Assembly: GCF_000471905.2 (NCBI RefSeq)
Contig: NW_006498527.1
Span: 1,143,235-1,207,234, forward strand
Direction of reading: 5' to 3'
DNA from: Amborella trichopoda
Lineage: Eukaryota; Streptophyta; Magnoliopsida; Amborellales; Amborellaceae
DNA: 64,000 nt
Shown piece after piece: positions 45,761 to 57,300 of the stretch (its first letter is position 1; each line of letters starts with the position of its first letter). The translations under genes were made by a program, and so were the position numbers. The notes under the pieces are model-generated. The model had not been told where the DNA came from. It ran no database searches and saw nothing but the letters and a program-made list of their open reading frames with translations.

Positions 45761-46967
45761 ATGTCTGATGAGGAGCACCACTTCGAATCGAAGGCTGATT
45801 CCGGAGCTTCGAAGACCTATCCTCAGCAGGCCGGAACCATTCGTAAGAATGGATACATAGTCATCAAGGGCAGGGCTTGCAAGGTGAACATGTTTTTCTT
45901 CTATTCAAACTTTGAATTGAATTTCTTATCTTCTTTTTGTTTGAATTGTTCCCCGAGATAATTAGATCTGGAAGCTGTAGGCTTCTTTCCTTCCTCTATG
46001 AGTTACCGTGGTTGGTTTTTTGTATCGAGTGATGCATGGTGTAAAGGGATTGGATGTGTGATTGAGAATTCCCTGGAACGTTTGATTTGTTAGTTTTGAT
46101 CGAGTGATTTATGATGCATGCCTCTCTGATTTAGGGTTTTGTGTGATTAATTACTTCTTAATTATATTGGGTTGAGCTATTTTATTATGTTTGATTGAAT
46201 CTTGCCGTATGCTTTTTTTTTTTCTGAATATCAAGGTTTCTTGCATCAGCTATAGTTAAAGATTTGTTGTTTGAGTTTTGTAATAATTTATGAAAAACAA
46301 TTAAGTTTGAGTGAAAATTTTCAGTTTAGATATTAAAGATTTGTTGTTTGATTTTTGTAACAATTTTTGGTTTAGATATTAGTGGAGAATTATAAATGGT
46401 TGGTGAAAATTTGAGCAAAAGAATATTTATGAAAAGTTTGAGTGAAAATTTTGGCATGTTTTCGTAGGTTTTTATGAACTCCCCTTAGATGAAATTGAAA
46501 ACCTATACACTGAAAAAAGTTCTAATTTTTGTCAGCCTGAATTGGAAAGTTTTATCCTTTTATTTTATTTTTCTGATAGATTGTTTGGATGGCTGTGAAA
46601 GGATTAGAAGTTTATTCACTAGATGTGTTTAATTGGCTGCTTTACAATAAATATTGACTTTACAGATTATATATGTGTGTGTGTATATATCATTATCATC
46701 ATCATTGTCAAAGCTTTTCCCAACTATGTAGGGTTGGCTACGTAAATCCTGATTTGCCATTCTGCTCTCTTAAGGGCCATACCCCCAGTGAGGCCATAAG
46801 TCCCAATATATTTTCTCACTACTTCCAACCATGTCCATTTGGCTCTACCCCTTGCCCTTTTTGAGCCTTCCACTCGAACTAACTTGTACCTCTTAACAGG
46901 TGTTGTATTGGGTATGCGCTACACAGAGCCACAACCCACTTAAGTCTACTCTCTCTTCTCCTAAGCC

Positions 46968-47031
<64 letters not shown>

Positions 47032-48289
47032 ACTATTTGATTGTGAATTTGAAATATTAACCCCATGGTCCCTGATGCAAACAAATGCCCAAGAGTCAAA
47101 AACTCGAACCATTGCTGGAGAGTTAGAACCAGAACTGAGAATTTCTCTCTATCGACTCAATTTTCTCTGGCAATTTCTCTCTATCGACTCAATTTTCTCT
47201 GGCCATTGATCTGATCGATACCAGGAAAATCGATAGGCCTAGCCTCATAAAGAAGAGCAGGGATTTCCTCCCTCGACACAACAAGATCAACTAGATGGCT
47301 TAAAGGACCATCGGGTACCAAAATGGCAAAGAGCTCACGGTCATAGCAATTACAAGACCCAATTGGTCTATTAACCAGTATGCCACAATGATCCCAATAA
47401 AAACAAGAAGACTATGTGATAAAATTTGGGATCTTCTCCATAGAGAAACTAACAGTCCGTAATTGAGAAATTGAACCAGAGAACCCCAGATGTGATGCAA
47501 TCTTTGGGATATGATAGGGATCAAATAGGAAACAACAAAATTCAACCATCCATGAAGAACAAAAGAATGAAAATCAGGAAAATCATGTAATATTTGAGAA
47601 ATTGGGTGCTCCTACAATGGAAAGTTGTAAGAGGAATGTAGTGATTGATGCAAATTCTTCAAAAACTAGAGATTTTAAATTTTTAAGAGCGTCAATGAGT
47701 TTGGTCCAATCTGAAATAGTGGTGTTTTTACCATTAAGAAAATGAAGTAATGATGCATACCAGTAGGACTAAAAGGAACGTGCATATATAAATATGGGTA
47801 GCAGGAGAGCGCATGGATATATAGGGTGAGAGTTTTTGTGAAAGGAGATAGTGAGTGGAAGAAACATGGGGCAGATTGAAACCTTCTTTGTATATCTAGG
47901 TTCAATTGTTTCCCTCATTCATGCTTATCCAAAACACGTCCAAATCATTGCACTCTTCTCCCAATAGATCTGTGGTCCCCCCATTTTGATTTTCGTCAGC
48001 CCAATATCGCTTCCAAAGATAATGCACATATCTCTTCCTGGCCTTTCTAAAATGGATGGATTGAGCCACCTCTTAATCTCTTTTACATGATAAAATGCAA
48101 CTACAAAAAAGCCTTTCTTCTCTATTTAAAAACAGAGCAGGCTCTACTCTACCTTCTTCTCTCTAAATAGGCTAGTGTGCCCTAAAGAAAACCCTCCTAT
48201 CTCAAAGAACAATCAAACCTTTCCTTCCCCTCTCCAAAATGATAAAGTGGTTGGTCTCTCTCTCTCCCTCCCCCTCTGCCCTCCCCCCA

Positions 48290-48340
<51 letters not shown>

Positions 48341-51300
48341 GACCAGGAAGAAGAATGAATCCAAGGATGGATGGACAAGGTGGCTGAAAATAGGAGCAGC
48401 AGTTGACCTTTGGAGCCTGTTTTTGAGCATGGGCGAGGCTTGGTTATAGCAGGTTGACAAACCCTAAGGGAGGGAGGGGGAGGAGACAATGTTCTTATGG
48501 GGTGGAGGAAGGTGCTTGAGAGATGGGGCCTAATGAAACAAGCCAAATATCTATTGATAAAATAATTTTTCGTCTTCCATCCAATTTCGATTTTTTAGAT
48601 GGAACGTTTTGGGATAGACGTAAAATTTTCTAGATGGATGAAGACACCCCTCGAAATTCTGGCTAAGGGAATTCCTAAGAGCTTTGATTCTGAATCCAAA
48701 GGACCACACAAACTCTAGTAGACCATAGGTGACCTAAACCCAGTAGAATTATCCCAAAGCTTATCCCAATACCCTCACATAGTGACCGTAGACACCCATG
48801 GGCCTTATGAACCCAGAAAACTGACCCAAACATCGTTCAGATACCCAAAAACCTGAAATCGAGACCCTAAAGTCAGCCTTGTAGATCCCCCCAAAATATT
48901 TCAAATTTAACCAAATTTGATTTCACATTGTAGAGGAGATCACAAGCTTTCCAACGGTCCAAGAATCGCATGAATTGGACCTAAGAATGACAATTTGGTC
49001 CTTGTGTGACCCTACAAGTGTCGGGATGCAGGGCAGGCTGTCGCGCGCCCGATGATTAGAAAACACGTTTTAATTAAGATAAATCTAAAACAAAATCCAA
49101 AAAAATGTGGAAAATTTTGAAAAAGTTAAAGAAAAAAGTACCTAAACCTAATCGTAATCCTAATTGAACTAGGAGATTCCCTACCTCAAACCTGTAAATA
49201 TCCCTTCCAAAACCCAAAAAATACATCAGAAAAATATCCAAAAATCCCTAGAAATTCCTTAGAAATCTCGAATTAGGAAAAATAGCCCAAAAATACTCAA
49301 AATTAGGAAAAAGCCCTAGAAAATTCCTCAAAAATTAGGAAATTTCCAAAAAATCCAAAAATTTGGATTTTACCTTTGACGTCCCAAAACCCTTAGAAAT
49401 ATAAAGAAGACCTTCTCCAAGTCCTAGAAAAGTCTAGGTAGAATCCACCTAAATTTCCCGAGCTTTTTCCTTAGCCTTAGGAACGCTAGATTAAGATTTA
49501 GGTCAAAGAATCTTAGTTCTACCAATTCCAGCAAGCATAAGGCATCCAAAAAGGAGATAGTGGCATAAATCAGAAGAACGGCTTGATCCAAGCTCGAAAC
49601 TCCAGGTTTCGGGTTTTTAGAGCTAAATATTTATTTATGTGCTTTATTTAATTTATTTTCTTCATTTAAATTATTTGTTTTATTTTATTTTTGAAAATTA
49701 ATTTATTATTATATTTAGTTAAATTTAGAAGCGTTTTTAAGTCAAAATACATATTTGGAGCTAGCGTTGTCTGTGGACTCAAAAAAGACAGAATATGTAT
49801 AGATCTACGATTTTTTTGAGCCCATAGTTCAAGCGACCCTAGTTTCTCTACCTTTTCCAAATTTAACTCAGTTTTGCAAAGATTTGAGTTGATCTCACTT
49901 AGAGATCGGCGTAGATTGGAGCGTAAACAGTTTGGCGCCCACTATGGGGCCCTTGTGCTTAAAGGCTTCTTATTTTTTCTCATATTTATTTTCCAGCAAA
50001 AAAAAAAAAAAAGAAAAAAGAAAACAAAAAAGTAAAGTTAGTAGTTTTAAAGTAAAGTTACTTACCTTACTTATTAGATTCTTATTCTTCTTCTTTTAGT
50101 TTTTTTATTTTTTTTTTTTTGTTTTTCTCGATAAACATTTTTTAGGATCTTTTTCTATCAATCTTTATCATCTTTTAGATATTTTAGATCATCGTTTGGA
50201 TATGTTAGATCATCTTTATCATCCTTGAGATCATTTATTTTTTATCATCTTAATCGTCTTTAAACATATGTTTCTTCTTTAGAAGCATCTTTCTCTTCTT
50301 TAGCAGCATCTTTTTTTTCCTTAGAACATTCTTTGTCATTTTTGAAAAGATTCTTTATATTCTTTTGAAGTATTTTGATATTTTGGGATTGTATACAATG
50401 AAACCATTTACTTTTGATACAAGGAGGTCACAATTACTTACAACCATTTAATGTAAAATCTGATAGCTTAGGTGTGTCACAAAGTTCAAGAAAATTTGTT
50501 TTGAACTTTGAGCTTGGTCAATGAGATAAATTTAGCCACCAAATCTCACATCCAATAAATTGTGAACACCTTGTACCAAAGGTGAATGGTCTCATTGTAT
50601 ACTTTTCCTTGTCTTTTTTAGAACATTTGTTATCTTCTTTAGAACATTCTTTATCTTCTTTAGAGCATCTTAATCTTATTTAGAAGTAACTTTTTATCTT
50701 ATTTAGATCTTCTTTGTCTTTTTTAGAGGCATATTTATCTTTTTTTAAGAGAGTATCATTTAAAAAGCATCTTTATCTCTTTGATAAAATAATAAATTAA
50801 AAAAAGGGGAAAAAAAGAGAGATAAATCTAGGTTTTCTCCTCAAATGCTTATAAAGAAGAAAAAGATGTTTCTAAAGGATGATCTAAGAGATCCAAAAGA
50901 TGATAAAAAGGATCCAAAAATATTTTTATGGAGAAAAACTGTTTACAACCCAAATTGGAGTAGATCTTCGACTGAAGATCCCTCAGATCTGAACACTGCA
51001 AACTGATTTTAAAGAATAGATAGAGGGTGGGATCAATCGAATTCTTATCCAAGGGCAAATCTATCCAGTAACAAATAGATTTACTCTCGGATCAGTGGTT
51101 GAGGTATCATCAATCTTATGCACGAAATATTGAAATAAAAGTAATGCAATGGTTCTAAATCTAATAAAGTCAGTAAAACAACTGAGAATGGCAAAGAGAG
51201 GTTACCTGGCCGGGCCAGTTGGCCTAGAACACCCAAGGCTTCGAGGCCTTGCTCGTATTAGGATCGCATCTTGTTTTACACCATGAGTCATTTGTGTCTC

Positions 51301-54300
51301 TCTTTAAATTTGACCAAGCCTTGGCTTGGTTTAACTAGGTTTTCTAGATTTGATATGAGGGTGGAGGTTGAAGGTGGTTGATGGCTTAGGGTTTGTCTCT
51401 AGATTTAGAGTTTTTCACTCATTTTTTTTGGCTAACATGCTTTAACCTTAAAAAGGCCGTCAAAATGTGTTTTTATAGACCCAAAAGCGGATGAAATGGA
51501 TTATTATTAAAAACCAATTGATCTGCCAGCTCGGAATCAATTTTTGTGGGTGAGAGAAGTGTCACCCAGATCAGACCAGGGCTTGTGTCGCCCTACTTAA
51601 ATAGTCAAAATCAATTTTTTTTTCAATTCCTAGCCTGACCTCGAACAGATTCAATGCTTCCAAGCCAAATTTGGGCCAGATCCAGTGCATCTGGGTTGGA
51701 CGACACACCTTATGTCGCTTAAGCTATGGTCTAGTCTGGGCGACGAAAGGTGTGTCGCCCAGCCCTTTAACCCCCAAAATCTGACTCTGGGCTGGCAGAT
51801 CAGTTGGTTTTTAGTAATTATCCATTTCATGTGTTTTTGGGTTTATAAAAGTGCATTTTGACGATCTTTTCAGGGTTAAAGCATGTTAGCCAAGAAAAAT
51901 CAATAAAAAATTCTAAATTTAGAGTCAAACTCTAAGCTATCAACCACCTTCAACTTGCAACCTCATATCAGATCTAGAAAAACATAGTTCGACGAAGACA
52001 AGGCTTGGTCAAATTTAAAGAGAGACATGGAGGACTCACGATGTAAACATAGTCATGGTCTTAATACGGGCGAGGCCTCGAAGCTTCAGGGGGCCAATTG
52101 GCCTGGGCAAGTAACCTTTTTTTGCCATTTTCAATTGTTTTATTTTATTTTATTAGATTTAGAACCATTTCATAGCTTTTATTTCAGTATTTCGTGCATA
52201 GGATCGATACTGGCTCGACCACTGATCTGAGAGCAAATCTATTCGTTACTTGATAGATTGGCCCTTGGATCGGAATTCGATTGATCTCACTCTCTATCTA
52301 GTCTTTAAAGTCAGTTTATAATGTTCAGTTTTGTGGGATCTTCAGTCGAAGATCTGCTCCGATTTGCGTAGTTAACAAAAAATCAAAAGAGAGGATAAAA
52401 TCTAACAAGAGGTAATATTTTCAAATCTAACTTTTTATTTATTTATTTATATTTTGTTTGAAAATAAATATGAGAAAAAAGAAGCTTTTTAAGTGTAAAA
52501 TACAAATCTGAAGCTCCACCAAACTGTTTACCTTCCAATCGGTGCCGATCTCTGAGTGAGATCAACTCAAATCTTTGCAAAACTGAGTTAAATTTGAAAG
52601 GTAGAGAAACTGGGGTGTCGCTTGAATTATGGGCTCAGAAAAATCTCAAATCTCTATAGATTCGATCTTTTTCTAAATCCATTGTCAGCGTCAACTCCAA
52701 ATCTGTATTGCCTTAAATATGCTTCTAAATTTAACTAAATATAATAAATTAATTTTTCAAAATAAAATAAAAAAGATAATTTTAATGAAGAAAATAAATT
52801 AAATTAAGAATTGAAATAAATACATAGTTCTAGAGATCCAAAACCCAGAGTTTAGGGTTTGGATTAGGCCACTCTTTTGATTTGCGCCACCATCTCGTTT
52901 TTGGATGCTTTATGCTTGCTGGTATTGGTATATCTATGGTTCTTTGACCTAGATCTAGGGTTCCTAAGGCTGAGGAAAAGCTTGGTAGGGTCTACCCAAG
53001 TTTTTCTAGGATTTGGAGAAGGTTTTCCTTAGGCTTCTTAAGATAAAACCTGAATTTTGGGATTTTCCTAATTTTTAAGGCTTTTTCCTAATTTTAAATA
53101 TTTTTTTGGCTATTTTTCCTTATTTCTAGGGATTTTGGGATATTTTTCGGATGTATTTTTTGGGTTTTGGAAGGGGATATTTATAAGTTTGAGATCAGGA
53201 ATTTCCTAGTTCAATTATGTTTTTTTTTTGGATTTATCCTTATCATTTTGGATTTATCTGAATTAAAATGTGTTTTCTGCATCACTGGACTGCACTTGGG
53301 CCACACAACACAGCCCTCCGTGGCCCAACACTTGTAGGGGTGTGCAGGGACCAAATTGTCATTTTTTGAAACAATTTTTCTTGGGCTTTAACTTTTTAAT
53401 TGTAAGTCCGATTCAGGCGGTTGTTGGACCATTGAAAAATTTATCTCCTCTACAATTTGAAATCAAATTTAGTTAAATTTGAGATATTTTTGAGGGGTCT
53501 ACAAGGCTATGACTTTAGGATCTCGGTTTAAGGTTTTTGGGTATCCGATCGATGTTCGGGTCAGTTTTTTGGGTTCAGGGTTCATAAGGCTTGTGGGTGT
53601 CTAAGGTCTCACTATGTGAGGGTAATCGGATAAGTTTTGGGATAATTCTCCTGGGGTTAGGTCAACTATGGTCTACTAGGGTTTGTGTGGTCCTTTGGAT
53701 TCAGAATCAAAGGTCTTAGCAATTCCCTAATCAAGAATTCATGATCCCATCATTTCTTCTAAATTAGACTCCCATTCGATTGGAGAACCAGACCTCAAGA
53801 AAAAGTCTATAGTCGATGATGACTACACTCGCAGCATCCTAGGTAGCATTGGAGTGACTATAACACTGGCGGCATCCCAAGTAGCACGATTCCTTTTGTT
53901 TGTCACTTCGGATCCTGATCGTTGGAGGCCTCTCAACCCCAACTGACTCAAGGATAGTAGTGTCATTTCAATGTCTTACGGATCAAAAGCATATATCGGC
54001 ATATCGCCTACCCAAAAGGGTGTTTTGGTCATTCAAAAGAATGATCCCTCAGAAAAAAGTTTCCTTCCGTCGTGTCACCGTTGTCTACTTCTTTGCCACT
54101 CACTTGTTGCCCCAGGTGAATGCCAAAGAGGGGTAACAACTGTATACACCCCTCAAAATTCTTGCTAAGGGAATCCCTATTACCTTTGATTTTGAATCCA
54201 AAAGACCACACAAATCCTAGTAGACTTTCGGTGACCTAAACCCAGTAGAATTATCCGAAAACGTATCGCAATACCTTCATATAGTGACCTTAGATACCCA

Positions 54301-57300
54301 TGAACCTTATAAACCTAGAAAACTGACTCAAACGTCGATCAGATACCCTAAAACCTAAACTTGAGACCCTAAAGTCATAGCTTTGTATACCCTTAAAAAA
54401 TATCTCATATTTAACCAAATTTGGTTTCAAATTATGGAGGTGATCACAAGGTTTGCAATGGTCAAAGAATCACCTGAATCAGACTTATAGTTAGAAAGTT
54501 ATTCCAAAAAATGACAATTTGGTCCTTGCGGACCCTACAAGTGTCAGGCCATAGGACGGGCTGTGTCGCGTGGCCTGATGATGCAGAAAACATGTTTTAA
54601 TTCAGATAAATCCGAAAAATGGGGAAAAATTCAAAAAAATAAAGGAAAAATACCCAATCTTAATCCTAATCGAACTAGGAGATTCTCTACCTCAAACCTA
54701 TAAATACCTCCTTTCAAAACCCAAAAATTACATCAGAAAAAGATTAAAAAATTCCTTAGAAATCCCAAAATTAGGATAAATAGCCCAAAGATACTCGACA
54801 TTAGGAAAAAGCCTCTAAAAAATTCCTAAATAATTAGTAAAAACCCCAAAAAATTATGGAGAATCCCACAATTCGGATTTTACTATAGGAAGTCCCAAAA
54901 CCCTTAAAAATATAAGGAAAACCTTCTCCAAATTCCAAAAAAGTCTAGGTAGACTCTACCTAAAATTCCCAAGCTTTTCCCCCTAGTTTTAGGAACCTTA
55001 GATCTAGGTCAAAGAACATTAGATCTATCAATTCCAACAAGCATAAGGAATCCAAAAAGGAGATGGTGGTGCAAATATGAAGAACAACTTGATTACTGCT
55101 TGAAACTGCATATTTCGGGTCTCTAGAGCGAAGTATTTATTTCTGTGTTTAATTTAATTTATTTTCTTCATTTAAATTATCTGTTTTATTTTATTTTTGA
55201 TGATTAATTTTTTTAATTGATTTAGTTAAATTTAGAAGTGCTTTAAGTTAAAATACAGATTTGGAGTTGGCGCTGCCATTGGACTCAGAAAAAGACCGGA
55301 TATGTATAGATTTGGGATTTTTTTGAGCCCATGATGCAAACGACCTCACTTTCTCTATCTTTTGAGATTTAAATGTTTTTGCAAAGATTTGAGTTGGTCT
55401 CACCTAGAGATTGGTGTAGATTGGAGCGTAAACAATGGAGAAGGAAAAAAATAAAGACACCAAACTTTGTTGAGTTTGCAGTAGTAGCTTTTTAGCTTCT
55501 ATTCCAAAAATCTCTTAAATTTAGGTACATCTAAAGTAGCTCTAACCTTGTTTGTTAGGGATAATTATGTAATAGAATAGTTTTAGTTAATGTTTATTTA
55601 GTAGATTATATAATCTCTGTAAAAAATGGTGTGTTTTGTTGAATAACTCGTGATTTTTGCATCTACAGTAACTTGAGCTGTTTGATTGACTGTTCATTTC
55701 ATTTTCATTCTAAAATCTATGAATTTGCAATGCTCTATCTCTCTTTTGGGGCCTATTTCAATTTTGCATATTATGATTTAAATCGCTCACCGACGGCAAG
55801 GCTTTCTTTATGTGCCAGAATGAATTTCTATGACTGTTATTGGGTGCTTTTATCCTGGATTTTGAGGAACTTATTATTGGGGTTTGTTTTTAGACTCTAT
55901 TTTGCCTTGGGATGTTATTTGTTACATCATCTGTGGAATGTTGTTATTTATACATTATTTTCTCTATTGAACTTCAGTTTGTTTCTGCCCTTTTTATGAA
56001 AGTTTGTGCTATCTACATGATTGATTTAATATGCTGTTTAATGTAGGTTGTGGAGGTCTCAACTTCTAAGACTGGAAAGCATGGTCATGCAAAATGTCAC
56101 TTTGTTGGAATTGATATTTTCAATGCAAAGAAGCTTGAAGATATTGTTCCTTCATCCCATAACAGTGATGTGAGAAGCCTTCTTCTTTTTCTTTTTCTTT
56201 TTTTAAAATAAAAAACACAACATGAACATAAATATGAGAATATTTTTATTATTGGAATTTCGTTTTTGATAATGGTGATCAAAGCATTATTGTTCATTGG
56301 TCTATTCGTATTATGTCCCAAATTCTGGCATCCATTATATGATTCCCTATGGATTTATTGTTGTTGTAGGTTCCCCATGTTACTCGTACGGACTACCAGC
56401 TGATAGATATCTCTGAAGATGGATTTGTACGTTCTTGATGCCCTTTTTGTTTTGGTTATATATGGGGGAAACCTTTCTATGGGTGCCCGTACATATTTAA
56501 ATATTTATGTTTGGGGATTGATAGCCATCTGAACCTAATTAGACGATTGGATGGTTGGTGGTGAGCTTACAAGAAAAACAGATCAGCACTAGTTCTTCTT
56601 GTCTGGTTGCAATTCATGTATGAATTGTTGTCTGCTCTTTACCGGCCATTGATCAAAATCAGACAGTTGTAGGTCCCCAGGCACATACAAATTCTATTTG
56701 TATAGGGGGGCTTACAGAAACCTCACCCTGTGCGAATTGTTTGTGTTTTGTCATGTCCAATGTGGTGATTTATCATATTTCGCAGGTGACTCTGTTGACT
56801 GAAAGTGGGGGCACCAAGGATGATCTCAGGCTCCCAACAGATGAGAGTCTGTGCTCCCAGGTTAGTGTTGCAGTCTCAGTTGGAATTTAATGAGTTGTAC
56901 TTTTTATGGTTTCTTTTCAAAATATAATTGTGCAGATCATGTGTGATAGAAGATATGTGCTAGGTTAAGAAATAAAAGTGGTTATGAAATGTTCTGTAAT
57001 TACAAGTGTTAGCTTACTTACCCAAAAAAAAAAATTTGTTTTGGCTGACTTTTTCGCCCTTAAAATGATTCGATCTAATGACTCCATACTCCTAAGCCTA
57101 CGAAAGGGAATCTTTAGTTTAATAAGCTAAGATGAGCTTTATTATACTTTTTTGTGTGGGTCTTCTGTACACATTTCCATCTGTCAAAGCCTCTGATTAG
57201 AGCAGTCTCTCTCTCTCTCTTTATCACACACACACACATGCACATGCACACGCACACACACACTCTGCAAGGTAATTGAGTTGGTATCTTTTCCATTGGC

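Larger units (their letters stand above)
48639..55434 (+). mobile_element. Complete non-coding LTR retroelement in eIF5A intron 1
   Basis: The 5' LTR is 48,639-49,929 and the 3' LTR 54,141-55,434 (1,291 and 1,294 bp, TG..CA ends). The element is flanked by the identical 5 bases atgga (48,634-48,638 and 55,435-55,439), so it is one full insertion of 6,796 bp. A primer-binding-like sequence starts at 49,933 and a polypurine tract lies at 54,125-54,133. The roughly 4.2-kb interior has no gag or pol. It contains an inverted copy of the element's own LTR plus leader (about 52,440-53,741) and a separate foldback (50,940-52,377). The PBS form (tggcgccc) suggests a Ty3-gypsy relative. The LTRs differ at many positions, so the insertion is old. 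It is non-autonomous, comparable to LARD elements but with an unusual palindromic interior. Confidence 0.88.

Noticed and set aside
48197..48546. Minus-strand open frames with long RE repeats
   Set aside because: They are translations of the (CT)n microsatellite at 48,293-48,337.
55673..55999. Hydrophobic 108-codon open frame before eIF5A exon 2
   Set aside because: It lies in intron DNA just after the LTR element, with T-rich composition that gives phenylalanine/leucine-rich frames. No domain or start context supports a gene.
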